A stretch of DNA of 64,000 nucleotides from Ichthyophis bannanicus (Eukaryota > Chordata > Amphibia > Gymnophiona > Ichthyophiidae). Location of the stretch: contig CM066043.1 of the NCBI GenBank assembly GCA_033557465.1, forward strand, positions 74,802,662 to 74,866,661. The letters are read 5' to 3'. Shown here one piece after another: positions 1-10,060 of this stretch; positions within the stretch are counted from its first letter, which is position 1, and each line of letters begins with the position of its first letter. Made by a program: the position numbers and the translations under genes. The notes below the pieces were generated by a model. The model made no database searches. It was given only the letters and a program-made list of their open reading frames with translations, and was not told the origin of the DNA.

Positions 1-800
1 CTCTGCTGCCCCTGCGTATTCCCCTCCTCATCCGCACTCTCCTGCCCCCGCGTATTCCCCTCCTCTTCCGCACTCTCCTGCCCCGCGTATTCCGCTCCTC
101 CTCCGCACTCTCCTGCCCCGCGTATTCCGCTCCTCCTCCGCACTCTCCTGCCCCGCGTATTCCCCTCCTCATCCGCACTCTCCTGCCCCGCGTATTCCCC
201 TCCTCATCCGCACTCTCCTGCCCCTGCGTATTCCCCTCCTCCTCCGCACTCTCCTGCCCCTGCGTATTCCCCTCCTCCTCCGCACTCTCCTGCCCCCGTG
301 TATTCCCCCTCCTCCTCCCCACTCTCCTGCCCCGCTTTTCCCCACCTCCTCCGCTCTCTCCTGCCCCGCGTATTCCCCCCTCCTCCGCACTATCCCGCCC
401 CCGCGTTTTCCCCCCTCCTCTGCACTCTCCAGCCCCCGCGTATTCCCCCCTCATTCACTCTTGCCCCTGCATATCCCCCCCCCTTATCCACGCTCTTCTC
501 TCACACCTTTGTATCCCTTCAAAAGCACTCTCCTGCACCTATGTATCCACCCTCCTATCCTCTCTCCTGCACCTGTATATGCCCCTCATATCCACATTTT
601 CATGGCCCTGCACCTGTATATCCCTCTTGCCTCCATATCCACACTCCTGCAGCCGTGTATCTCTCCTCACCCCCCTTCAGCTGTGTATCTCTCTCCCCTC
701 CATGGCCACACTCCTGTCCTTGCGTCAGTGTATTCACCCCTCACATCCAAACTGTCCTACTCTTGCATTCGTGTTTCCCCCCCCCCTTCCTGTGCCCACA
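1..800. repeat. C/T-rich minisatellite, unit about 36 bp
   Basis: From base 1 to about 300 a 35-36 bp unit repeats head to tail. Each unit contains cgcactctcctgcccc followed by gcgtattcc and a pyrimidine run. From about 300 to 800 the units decay into looser variants that keep the cctgc...gtat core. The array continues to the left of the window. The reading frames seen through it are proline- and serine-rich only because of the repeat composition, so I do not call a gene. Confidence 0.9.
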
Positions 801-911
801 CCTGTGTTGTTAAATGCCACTGAGCTGATGTCATGGCAACCCTGTGGATAGTTGTCCTAAACTGTGTTGGATCTTCAGTCAGGTGGCTAATAGTTGATAG
901 AGTAGCAGCCT

Positions 912-1008
912 ATCAGGTTTATGGCGTTCCTTTTATTGTAAACCGCTTAATGCTTCAGCCTAGTGGTATATCAAGTGATCCCATAAATAAATAAACAAAC
1001 CATAGCTA
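912..1008 (+). mobile_element. L2-like LINE or SINE 3' tail
   Basis: The block taaaccgctt...ggtatatcaa followed by an ataaataaataaa run is the same 3' tail seen at the ends of the L2-like elements near 44.2, 49.1 and 56.1 kb. Nothing upstream reads as reverse transcriptase, so only the tail is called. Confidence 0.6.
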
Positions 1009-2045
1009 TTACTGTATCAAATCATTTTCTTGTGCCCCTTCTCTTGCCTCTGCACCCTTAACCACTCATCCCTCAGCTAATGTATAATTCCCACTCTCTT
1101 CTGCCTGCACATCTAGAGTTGCTGCTTGGCTCCATGTCCTAAGGAGTAGGATAATCCAGTCTTGGATTTATGCTATTGTATGTATTGATGTGTAGTTTTG
1201 TTTTTCTTGAGAAATTCATTGGGACAATTGGAATTACGAGGGCGTGCATGCAATGTCGGCAGGAGGGTAAGAAAAAGGACTGGATTAGCTTGTTGTTCAT
1301 GACATTTAGTCAGATGGCAACCTTCTCCACCCCCTGCTTGCAGCCTCAGCATCCATAAGCCATCTTTTTTCTGTGCATACAGCCCCTCTCACCAAAGGTT
1401 TTGGAGCCAAGGGGTACCCTGTTTGACTGTGTACTGTATTTAGCAAACAGCTCATGTTGTCAGCTCAAATTATATTTGTTTTAAAGAAATCTTCAAGTGT
1501 CAATCTGTTATGACTGTATTCATTATTTAGAGGTAAAACCTTAAATTTCACTTCATCAATCTAGACTGTCCAGACTGGGTTACAAAATACGCATAATAAA
1601 ACATATATAACATGCAAGTAATAGCAATTTTTCATGCATTTTAGAGAATGTTTTGTCAGTAGTTTCAGCTTTAGTGACACCTGTCTATTCGTTTCATATA
1701 TTCTGCCATCCTGAACCGGATTTGAACCAGTGACCTCTGAAAGCCTCAGATTTTTTGATTTGTTGAAGGGAAATGTTAAATTAAGGCAAACGCCCTGTTT
1801 TCATCTGGGTCTGGTAGGCACAGGGAAATGAGCGAGTTAGCAGAGTGGTGTCCTAAGCTCCTGAATCACAGGCCGGGTCCCTAACCAGATGTGGCAGTCT
1901 CCAGAGGCTGGTAGGAAGCATTTAGCATTTTCTTCCTTACATGTTACTGACGAATGCACTGCCAGCTGCTATTTATGCTTGAAAATACTGGCTACCTAAC
2001 AGGCCGTTTCCTCTTTTGCCATTGTCAGGCAAAACAGTGTCAGCT
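1009..2045. other. No recognisable feature
   Basis: Moderately AT-rich unique-looking sequence. I see no open frame with family similarity, no tRNA and no terminal repeats. Short stretches near 1.53-1.6 kb may be very old LINE tail, but I cannot support a call. Confidence 0.5.
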
Positions 2046-2430
2046 CATAAACTCAAAATTAATCTAGAAAAAAACCCAATTACTCTGGAATAATACCAGG
2101 GACAAGAAGATTCCTGATGAAAATCCTACACTAAGGGTTTAAATTATTATACTGAAATCAGGGAGTTGGGAGTCATTATTGGCACCACTCTTTCACCACT
2201 CTTACCTTGAAAATTCAGCACTTATCAAAACATTTTTCCAGTCTTCAGAATGCTGCATCATATTTGCGATTTCTTTACAATTGATCATTTTCGTAAGATT
2301 GTGCAGGCAGTTGTTCCTAATATTATTGTGAGACTGCATATTTAGGTTTACCTAAATGACTAATCTCTCTGTTACAAAATTACAAAATACTGCCGCCAAG
2401 ATGGGGTGAGTGCACAAAGGAAATTGAGAG
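2046..2430 (+). pseudogene. L2-like LINE ORF2 fragment
   Basis: With frameshifts the plus strand reads ELGVIIGTTLS, then FLYN, then AYLGLP. These are the landmarks that follow the RT palm in L2/CR1-type ORF2 (LGVxxDxxLSF, RFLYN, YLGLP). The reading is broken by stops and frame changes. It stops near 2430, where a different repeat begins, and similar LINE sequence resumes at about 3055, so this may be one LINE split by an insertion. Confidence 0.55.
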
Positions 2431-2760
2431 GCCCTTTTACTAAAGCCCGGTAAGGCTGTGCGCTTAACGTACATTTGCTGTCGGGGCATAATCAGCATGT
2501 TCCCAGCAGCTAACGTGCAGCTGGATACGTTATCACATGGCACAGTTAACACCAGTGCACCAAATGATACCCATATCATTAAGTGCACCTGTGCTAACTG
2601 CCACGTTAATGTGCGCTCCATGCCCACCCTCCATATTAGCATGGGAGTGCTAGCTAACGCGCGTTTCGGCAGTCAGTAGTTGGCCTGCCTGAGCATTAGC
2701 TGTCACTGCGGCCACACTCCTGGAGGAAAGGTACATAAACCATTATTATAGTAGATCAAG
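2426..2760. mobile_element. Possible Harbinger-like MITE, one end only
   Basis: The stretch starts with aggcccttttactaaagc, the kind of end seen on PIF/Harbinger-like MITEs of vertebrates. It continues with GC-rich text rich in gttaac and acgtt motifs. I cannot find the matching inverted end, so it may be truncated or my family assignment may be wrong. It interrupts LINE sequence. Confidence 0.35.
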
Positions 2761-2794
2761 AGAAAACCCACCCCTGATCCCTGGAGAGACATAG

Positions 2795-2966
2795 CGATAT
2801 AAAAAACCTGTTAACTAAATAACTACATCATTTCAGTCAAAGCGGTTTACATTGTAACTTTAAACTTGGTAATGCACATTAAACAGAGACATTGATAACG
2901 GATTTTTCTGAGGCAATGGAGGGTTAAGTGACTTGCCCAAAGCCACAAGGAGTGCTAGTGGGAACT
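2795..2966 (-). mobile_element. CORE/MIR-like SINE, head truncated
   Basis: Read on the minus strand, it shows the CORE segment (plus-strand text ggttaagtgacttgcccaa) and a 3' tail containing aagcggtttaca. The same order is complete in the SINE at 29165-29457. Here the tRNA-like head is missing: at 2966 the sequence passes directly into a CR1 3' end in the opposite orientation. Confidence 0.6.
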
Positions 2967-3042
2967 GAACCATTTGCTACTTTGGGGATATGCTGATGGA
3001 CAATTGGTCTGACCCAGTATGGCAGTTCTTATATTCTTAAGA
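2967..3042 (+). mobile_element. CR1 3' end
   Basis: The text gatggacaattggtctgacc followed by cagtatggca and a ttcttat run is the conserved CR1 3' end. The same end occurs at 16435-16498 and 34205-34330 in this window. No coding part precedes it. Confidence 0.75.
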
Positions 3043-3049
3043 TGAATTA

Positions 3050-3660
3050 TAGAGGTTCCAGCTAGGAGAGTTCATTGGCTTATTCTAGAAAAATTTCACT
3101 GGTTGCCAATGTTAGCAAGAATTCATTTTAAACTGTTAATGCCTTGTTTTGTTCCATGTGCAACTATTGGTTATCCTGTAAACCGCTACAATGCATATGC
3201 ATAAATAAATTAAATATGTTGATAGCAGTATATAAATCTCCCAAATAAAAAAAATGTTCATCTTTAAACTTTGTCTTGGTCTTGCACCAGCATATGTGTC
3301 AAAGTTGGTAATTTTTCTAAAGTAAGCCCAATATATCAGGTCTTTAGATGCATGTAGAATTGTAATTCCATCCATAAAACAGTTTCGTCATTCACTCTAA
3401 AGAAATCATTCTTAAATACCACTTTGGCAGCTTGGAATTTATTACCTGAATCATTACAAATGTTACCTTCTCATGTACTTTTTTAACAAATGACTTATTT
3501 TATCACTTTGAACTTGGATTCTGTTTAGTGTTTGGCTAATTTTATATTTTTGTTTATATGATTGTATCTGAATGAATTTTCTGTAAGCTGCTTTGAGCTC
3601 TAATTTGAAAGGTGATTGTGGGATACAGGAAAATTGTGTGGTCATTCATCTGTAAATCAC
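3050..3660 (+). pseudogene. L2-like LINE 3' fragments
   Basis: Plus-strand readings include FHWLPMLARIHFK (3090-3130), matching the HWLP..ARI.FK motif of L2-like ORF2. GLAPAYVSKL (3275-3305) and a short region equivalent to the LWNSLP motif (near 3430) follow. Two tail-like segments (3175-3205 and 3585-3640) suggest two abutting or internally rearranged 3' ends. Everything is frameshifted. Confidence 0.5.
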
Positions 3661-5336
3661 CTTTGTAAGTTTCTTCCAAACTGCATTGCTGTGGAACAGT
3701 TGGACACACATGCACGGAGTACTCATCTCACAGACACAAAACCAGAGCAACACCTTACCTCTGAAACATTTTAAGTTCCCTTTCTGTGTGGGAGCAGTAT
3801 CTCCAGGTTTGGCAGTTAGCTGGTGAAGAAAATTGCAGCCAAGTCAATTTTATTCATGGTCCTCATCAATGTTTCCTTATCATCCTGTTAGACAAATCCA
3901 GATGAGTGGATTATGTTAGACTGTAAGCCCTATAGAGAAAGGCCTCTCTCTCGTATATGTACAGCGCTGCATATGTAGTAGTCCCCCTGCCAGCAGGTGG
4001 AGACAGACGAGCGACTTCAGTGATATTGTTAGCTAGTATAGCCCTGGTACAGCACTGAGAGAAGCCAGTATTGTCTGCCTCCATGAGGTGACAAGGTATG
4101 TATACTGGTACAGCTGTGAAAATAGGCCTGACTCTCCTCACCCACACTTTGATGCCATAGGCCTTGAATTGAGTCTGACTCTCTTGGCGCACATTACAGT
4201 GGCCTTGAATTAAGTCATGGAAGTCCCCACAGCTCAGCGAGTGGGTACACCAATGTCTACTGGAGCAGTGGACTGGAAGGGGAGCAGGAGAGCCGCACAA
4301 GGTCCCTGAGGGGGGAGGGTGGTAAGATGGGTCCAGGCCCCCTTTCCTCTTGTTGTCCTTATCTCCTTTAGATTGCTTTCAAAGTTCCTGTTTTTTCCCA
4401 TTGACTGCTGTGATTAAAGCAACTTCAAATTGGGGGAGGAGGGGCAGGCAGACCTTCCTCAGCCAGGCCTCCCCTGGCCTCTGTGGGCATCAGGGTCCTC
4501 CCTAATAGTTTCCCTGGTCAGGCCTTGGTATTCCCTTTTGTTTCACTTTTTGTTACCACAGTTTTCAATGGCCTAATGCAGCCTCTGCCCCTAATGTGGT
4601 GGTTTTGTTTTGTTTTGGGTTTTTTTTTTACCATAGTTGAGGTTTTTTTGCCCCCGGTTGGGCTGCGGTGCCTTGGGCACCTTTTGGCTGGCATCCTGAA
4701 ACTACCCCCTTCCCGATAGGAGGGCCCGAGGCCCAATGCCATGCCTGTGGCTCTTACTGCTCCTTTCACTTTTCTTTGCTGTCAGTGGGCAGTGTGGGCC
4801 TGGCAAGAGCAGAGCATGGCAGGATGGCACCAGCCATGTGCCTGAGGGCCCTGCTTTGTGGACCAGCTTGTGCTGAAACTCTTGAAACAGCCTTCAAGTT
4901 ATATATATTCATTTGGCTAGCTGCTTTTCAAACCCCCTTCGGGGGGGATTTAGGGCCTGAGTATACTCTCCAGGGCCCTGGGGCCCTGAATATTCTTCTC
5001 ATGGGCAGCTGGAAAGGTCATAGCCCCTGCTGCACTCTTGTGCTCCTCCATTTCTCTAGGAGCCCAACTTTTCTCTATGGGGACTCGAGTAATCTGCTGG
5101 CCACCGCAAACTAAGTCTGACGAGGGTGGAGTGGTGGGTCCCCCATGGGCCAATTGGGATCCCTGCAAGATCCATCTTTTTATCGGCCGTGCCTTATTTA
5201 GACCTTAAGAAATGTTATGTTGGCTCTGTAGGTTCTGGAGCTGGCTTTCAGGTGAGGGTAGCAGGCTAGTCCTTGGCAGACCGGTTGCTTTGCGATGTTC
5301 CACTTCTCCAGGCCCTTAGTGGTAGTGTATAGGTTT
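3661..5336. other. Unassigned sequence with one LINE tail
   Basis: At 3915-3985 the plus strand carries gactgtaagccctatag and acagcgctgcatatgtagtag, an L2-like LINE 3' end of the type also seen near 24.8 and 51.9 kb. The sequence after it (3985-4300) contains a ctgccagcaggtggagacag block that recalls DIRS terminal repeats, and 4300-5336 recalls a DIRS leader in base composition. I cannot show an inverted partner, so I do not call a DIRS here. No convincing coding region. Confidence 0.35.
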
Positions 5337-6420
5337 TTAGAGGGAAAAACCCCAAACCGGGCCCCAAAGTCCTAAGGTCCTGTCTTGCGGCACACCTTGT
5401 GTTTGATGGAATTGTTTCGACTCTTCTGCTCCGGATTTAACATATTGACATCGGCCATTTAGATAGGAACTGCACCAATCGAGCGTGGTATTGCAAATTC
5501 CCTTTTCTTTCAGTCGCCTGAGGAGAATCTCATGATGAACCGAGTCAAAGGCTGCAGCGATGTCTAAAAAGATGAGCACAAAGCCTTGTCGGATGTTGTC
5601 AATGCCTGTGAATATGTTATTGAATAAGAAGGTGAGAAGTGTCTCTACTCCATGGTACTCTCTAAACCCGTGTTGGCAATGATCTAAGGGAGCTGTGGAG
5701 TCTATATGATCCTGAATTTGCCTTTGGACCTCTTTCTCCAATATCTTTGCTAGTATGGGAATACTAGCTATTGGTCTGTACGAATCGGCTTGTTGTGGAT
5801 CAAGTTTAGGGTTCTTCAATAAAGGCCTGATTGATGTTTGCTTGAGGGTTGTAGGGAAGGAACCAGTAGTAAAGGAATGTTTTGTCAGTTTTGCGATGAA
5901 TGGACTAAATTCCTTGCGTAGCTCCTTGATCCAAAAAGCCGGGCAAGGGTCTGTTTGTGCTGTGGAGGTATTGAGGGAAGCTATTGTATCTTCAATGCTT
6001 TTTCTAGATGGTATGGAAAACTGGCATAAAGGGGTTAAGCCGGTATGGTCTTGGAATGAGGCTGTTGATATTTTGTCGGTCTGTATGATCTTTGACTGGA
6101 GGTAGTCAGCGAATTTTTGTGGTTGGATATCCACGTGTTGTTCAGGAGTTGGTTCTTTAGAAAGAGCTTGAACCAAGTTGAAAAGATCCCGTGGTTTGTT
6201 CAGAGATCTTTTCAGAGTGTCAGTGTGGTGCTGTTTCATTTTTATTGAGATCGCTTCCCTGTGCCTTGTTAGGTGGAGTTGGTAGGCTGTCAAATCTTTT
6301 GTGTGGAGAGCGATCGGCGCCATTTTTTCTCTAGTCTGCGTAGTTGTGTTAGAGAAGCTCTCAATTCTTGGGAGAACCATGGGGCCGCATTTCTTATTCT
6401 CTTGGATGCGTTATTGCTTT
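5337..6420 (-). pseudogene. L2-like LINE ORF2 fragment (reverse transcriptase)
   Basis: A 347-residue open frame (start codon at 6380) covers the linker and the first half of a non-LTR reverse transcriptase. Ordered landmarks are SIRPLLKNPKLDP (about residue 180), SYRPIASIPILAKILEK (about 200), HGFREYHGVETLL (about 235), FLDIAAAFDSVHHEILL (about 270) and QGVPQ near the end. The first catalytic aspartate (motif A, D of FLDIAAAFD) is present. The YxDD box and everything 3' of it are absent, because the frame runs into unrelated sequence at about 5380. It is thus a 3'-truncated or interrupted copy. The AAFDxxxH and QGVPQ motifs place it in the L2/CR1/Jockey-type group. The long uninterrupted frame suggests moderate age. 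Confidence 0.8.
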
Positions 6421-6424
6421 GTTA

Positions 6425-6560
6425 TCCACGATGACTCCTAAATCTTTTTCCTGGGTGGTGCTTCCCAATGTGGAACCTTGCATTGTGTAGCCATAATGTG
6501 GGTTGTTCTTTCCTAGGTGCATAACCCACATTATGGTTACACGATGCAAGGTTCAACAAG
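6425..6560. repeat. Inverted pair of CR1 fragments (hairpin)
   Basis: About 32 bases at 6473-6504 are repeated in reverse complement at about 6523-6554 with only a few mismatches. Both arms match the CR1 coding segment seen at 15672-15705 (the CKVMHLG..NPNYGYTM region). The two fragments therefore lie head to head around a spacer of about 18 bases. Confidence 0.75.
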
Positions 6561-6794
6561 CTAACCTATCTTTGGTCCCTTAATTTGTTGGTCCAGACCA
6601 ACTTGGGACTTTGGGAGATTTTAGTTTGTATCCCTGAAAAGGACTGATACGTGGTAGGGCTATTATCGGAACCATTTATATGGGTCAGTAGTGATTTCCA
6701 TTTGTAAATTGGCTGCCTGAAAATTGCCCTCGTTCTACAGTGCATTGGGGAGGCATTGCTGGGGGCCATATTTTCAATGGCACTAGAATAATAT

Positions 6795-7755
6795 TACATA
6801 GAACATGACGACAGAAAAAGACCACATGGCCTATCTAGTTTGTCCTTCCATATCAACCACTACAACAGCCCCCTTTTTTCCTTTAGAGATCCTCTGTGTT
6901 TGTCCCATGCTTCTTTGAATTCAGATACTGTCCTCATCTCTACCACCTCCATAGGGGGACTATTCCACAGATCCACCACTTTTTCCGTAAAAAAAAAAAA
7001 ATTTCCGCATATCACTCCTGAATCTGTCCCCTTTCACCCTCATCCCATGTCCCCTCATAGCAGAGCTTGCTTTCAATCGAAAGAGGCTATCCTCCTGTGC
7101 ATTTATGCCACGGAGGTATTTAAACATCTCAATCATATCACCTCTATCCCGCCTTTCCTCTAAGGTGTACATACTAAGATCCTTAAGTCTGTCCTCATAT
7201 GCTTTATAATGAAGACCACTAACCATTTTAGTAGCCCCCCTCTGTACTGACTCCATCCTGTTTATATCCTTTTTAAAGGTGCGGTCTCCAGAATTGCACA
7301 CAATACTCCAAGTGAGGTCGCACCAAAGACTTATACAGAGACACTATCGCCTTCTTTCTTCTACTGGCCATTTCTCTCCCTATGCACCCAGCATCCTTCT
7401 AGTTTTAGCTGTCGCCTTTTCTACCTGTTTAGCTACTTTAAGATCATCAGGCACAATCACGACTAGGTGCCGCTCTTCTTTAGTGGACAAAAGTACTTCA
7501 CCCCTTATACTATATTGCTCCCTTGGATTGCTGCAGCCCAAATGCATGACCTTACATTTTTTAACATTAAATCTCAGCTGCCAAATTCTAGACCATTCTT
7601 CAAGCTTAGCTAGATCCCTCCTCATGTTATCTACACCTTCCTGGTTGTCTACTGTATTGTAGATTTTGGTATCATCTGCAAAGAGGCAAACCTTACCCGA
7701 CAGCCCTTCCACTATATCACTAACAAAGATGTTAAAAAGAATGAGCATTGGTTGT
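6795..7755 (-). pseudogene. CR1 LINE, 5'-truncated 3' half
   Basis: Two minus-strand frames cover the C-terminal half of a CR1 ORF2. At 7380-7748 it reads ILFNIFVSDI, CLFADDTKIYNTVD (the FADD catalytic box) and KCKVMHLGCSNP. At 6960-7301 it reads MESVQRGATKMVSGL and LEERRDRGDMIEMFKYL. A frameshift near 7310-7380 separates them. The 3' end lies near 6795, where the opposite-strand text acagaaaaagaccacatggc is found. That same stretch recurs at 23070-23095, so it marks a common CR1 3' region. The element is 5'-truncated, as most CR1 copies are, and inactive. Confidence 0.85.
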
Positions 7756-8320
7756 ATATTTAAGTCTGCATGTTTGTTTTGTGAAGAAAATATCCCTGCA
7801 CAAAAATCAGTAATGAACTTATGTAGATACTTTGTACATGTAGCAAATTTTGAAAGTTATACTACTCTTGGATTTTCTCTCTAAACTTGCTGAAAATTCC
7901 ACAGGTAAAAAGTATCCACAAACTTTCTCCCCATTGTGGACTGTTGCTGTTTTAGGACCCACAGACCCCCTCCTGAGAGAATTACAAAGTATTTAAAAAG
8001 ATGTTTCAGGAATACTTAGAATAGCAGTTAGATTGTTCAAGTAGTGAAAAAAGCATGAAAATTGTGGGTTTTTATAGTTTTGTGTGACTAATAACATAGG
8101 TTGAGAATGCAGTTCTTAAATTGACATGAGTGTTTCAGAGATTCATGTTTGTTGTATACTTCTATTTGGGGAAGTGCAAGATAATGGGGGCAATTTTTAA
8201 AGGCATTTTCTGTGGGCTAATGAGTGTTTATCCACAGAGTGCGCCTTTTTCAAAATTGCCCTCCCAGTGCAGGGAAAAGTACATGCGCAGTCCACAGTAG
8301 GCATATATTCCGTGTAGAGC
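7756..8320. other. No recognisable feature
   Basis: AT-rich sequence with no coding similarity, terminal repeats or RNA gene that I can see. Confidence 0.5.
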
Positions 8321-8321
8321 A

Positions 8322-8425
8322 ACATTTTCCAAACTGTGGGCTGTGACCCCAAATGGGGTCACAGAGTCCTCCTTTGAGGTTGCAGCCACATCTTGGGTTC
8401 GGGGCATGAATTTGGCTTTCGGGCA
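8322..8425. mobile_element. Possible hAT terminal region
   Basis: The text caacattttccaaactgtgg followed by a gtgaccccaaatggggtca block has the look of a Charlie-type hAT end. A similar end in reverse, gtttgggaagcattgctg, occurs at 10587-10604. If both belong together, the element spans about 2.3 kb and contains the palindrome, arrays and repeats between them. I see no matching 8-bp target duplication, so the pairing is tentative. Confidence 0.3.
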
Positions 8426-8430
8426 TGCTT

Positions 8431-8805
8431 CAGGAGACCACCTCACATCAAATCCAGCCCGCCAGTGCTAATAGTGGTAGAGGCATGGGGCCTTTCTGAT
8501 ACAAGCATGCACGTGCCTTTAAGATCCTACCGGCCCTCCCTGTCCTGCCCTCTCTAATGCATACTAGTTGCATCAGAGAGGGCAGGACAGGAAAAGTCAG
8601 CAGGGTCTTAAAGGCATGCATATGCCTCTAAGACCCTGCCAGCCCTCCTTGTGACGTCGAAGGTGAGACAAGTATAAATAAGAGAGGATGGGACAGGGAA
8701 GGCCGGCATGGTCCTAGAGGTGTGTATATGCTTGTAATCAGAAAGGTCCCGTGCCTCTACTACCTTTATTACTGGTGGGCTGGATTTGACATGAGGCGGT
8801 GTCCC
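8431..8805. repeat. Nested palindrome, 375 bp
   Basis: The outer arms, about 113 bp each (8431-8545 and 8690-8803), are reverse complements with scattered mismatches. Landmarks are atcaaatccagcccgccagt in the left arm and actggtgggctggatttgac in the right arm. Between them lie two smaller perfect or near-perfect palindromes, one around 8540-8590 (ctgccctctctaatgca / tgcatcagagagggcag) and one around 8600-8645 (gcagggtcttaaaggcatgc and its complement). This looks like a foldback DNA element. Confidence 0.75.
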
Positions 8806-8929
8806 TTGTTTGTACCATCTTTGATTAGAGGCGGCCCGGTGGAGGGCTTAGATTGGGACATAATGTTCTGTTATGTGGGTTGGGAGGTTGGAGTATCAAT
8901 GCATAGTAAGGGGAAGGAAGAATAACAGG

Positions 8930-9335
8930 AGATCCTTGACATGGAGGTGGAGGGAGACTGAGGAGATGCTGGACATGGAGGTAGAGGGAGACATTGAGTG
9001 AGAGGGGTGATGCTGGACATATGTGGCAACCATAGGGGGACAGAGGTGATGCTAGATGTGGGGAGGAAGAGCCAAGGGAGATTGAGAGAGTGAAGGCAGA
9101 TGAAGTGCGGGTTAGAGAATATGGGGCAGATACAGATGTGAGGGAGAGAGAAAAGGGGAAGGGCTAGGAGGGTTAGAGAGGAGAAAGACACTGGCAGTGA
9201 GGGGTAGAAAAAGGAGGAAGAAATCGGGTGAGAGAGGGGGAAGACGCTGGCAGGGAGGGGTAGAAATTGGGGGGTAGAAATTGGGTGAGAGAGGGGGGGA
9301 AGACAGAACTAAGAGCTTGGGGTGGGAGGAGAAGT
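8930..9335. repeat. Purine-rich imperfect tandem repeats
   Basis: Repeats built on gatgctggacatggaggtag and gagggagac variants run through this stretch. Units are roughly 30-45 bp and poorly preserved. The reverse strand gives serine/proline-rich frames that are only a product of the repeat. Confidence 0.65.
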
Positions 9336-9349
9336 GGCAGATGGGACTT

Positions 9350-9545
9350 CAGTCTCTGGAAAAGAGAATTCAAAGAAGATAGGATGCAGAATACAGACAC
9401 TAAGACCAAGATAATTAGAAAAATTAAAATAGCCAGACCACAAAGGTAAATAATTTATTTTCAGTATAATGACCAAAATATGTCACTTTATGGATTCTAT
9501 ATGTGCCATCTTATATTTGGCATAGAACAGGGAGAATTGTATCAG
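9350..9545 (+). repeat. Dispersed repeat, copy 1
   Basis: This segment contains gaaaaattaaaatagccaga and a downstream gtcactttatgga block. Related copies lie at 9930-10060 (plus) and 51410-51540 (minus). In all three places a purine-rich array lies on its upstream side, so array and repeat seem to move as one unit. Family unknown to me. Confidence 0.5.
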
Positions 9546-9639
9546 TTTATTTCTCTGGTGTTGTACTGCATGCAGAGCCTGGCTTCTTGGGGTTTCAATT
9601 TAATTTTTGTCTACAAGATGGTTTAGGATGGGGAAGATG

Positions 9640-9930
9640 CTAAACTAGCGAGGAGGAGGAGGAAGGGAACTAGGGAGGATGCTAGACATGATGGGGAATG
9701 GAATAAGGTGTATGGCAGGGAGATTCATGATGTGGGGGTGGTATAGGACAGGGAGGCAGAGGAGATGTTGGACATAGGTAAGGGGAGACAGAGGAGATGC
9801 TGGACAGGGAAGGGAGGAAATGATGGCCTTTGTGAAGGAACTCAGGGAAATAGATTGATGTAGTTGATGACTGTGAAGACAAGAGAAAGAAGAAATGGCA
9901 AGTAGACAGGTGACCCTGGGGAAAAAAGAG
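9640..9930. repeat. Purine-rich imperfect tandem repeats, second array
   Basis: This array has the same type of units as at 8930-9335 (gaggagatgctggacaggg variants). It is followed by a second copy of the dispersed repeat, so 9640-10060 looks like a partial duplicate of 8930-9545. Confidence 0.55.
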
Positions 9931-10060
9931 CTACAGGAAGACATAGAAAAGCAGAATTCAGAGCCAAACTACTAGAAAAATTAAAATAGAAACATTTTTT
10001 ATTTTCTATTTAGTGATTGGAATATATGAACTTTGGAATGTACATTTGCCAGGACTGGCA
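9931..10060 (+). repeat. Dispersed repeat, copy 2
   Basis: Contains agaaaaattaaaatagaaac and the following ttattttctatttagtga stretch, parallel to copy 1 at 9400-9470. Confidence 0.45.

Noticed and set aside
298..813. 171-residue proline/serine-rich open frame and its overlapping partners
   Set aside because: It lies wholly in the C/T-rich minisatellite. Three overlapping frames are all open, which is what a repeat without stop triplets gives.
4483..5114. Frames with hydrophobic stretches near 4.5-5.1 kb
   Set aside because: Low-complexity T-rich segments mimic membrane helices. There is no similarity, no supporting start context and no splice structure.
3985..5336. Another DIRS element
   Set aside because: Leader-like text and a ccagcaggtggagac block recall DIRS ends, but no inverted partner, gag or pol could be found.
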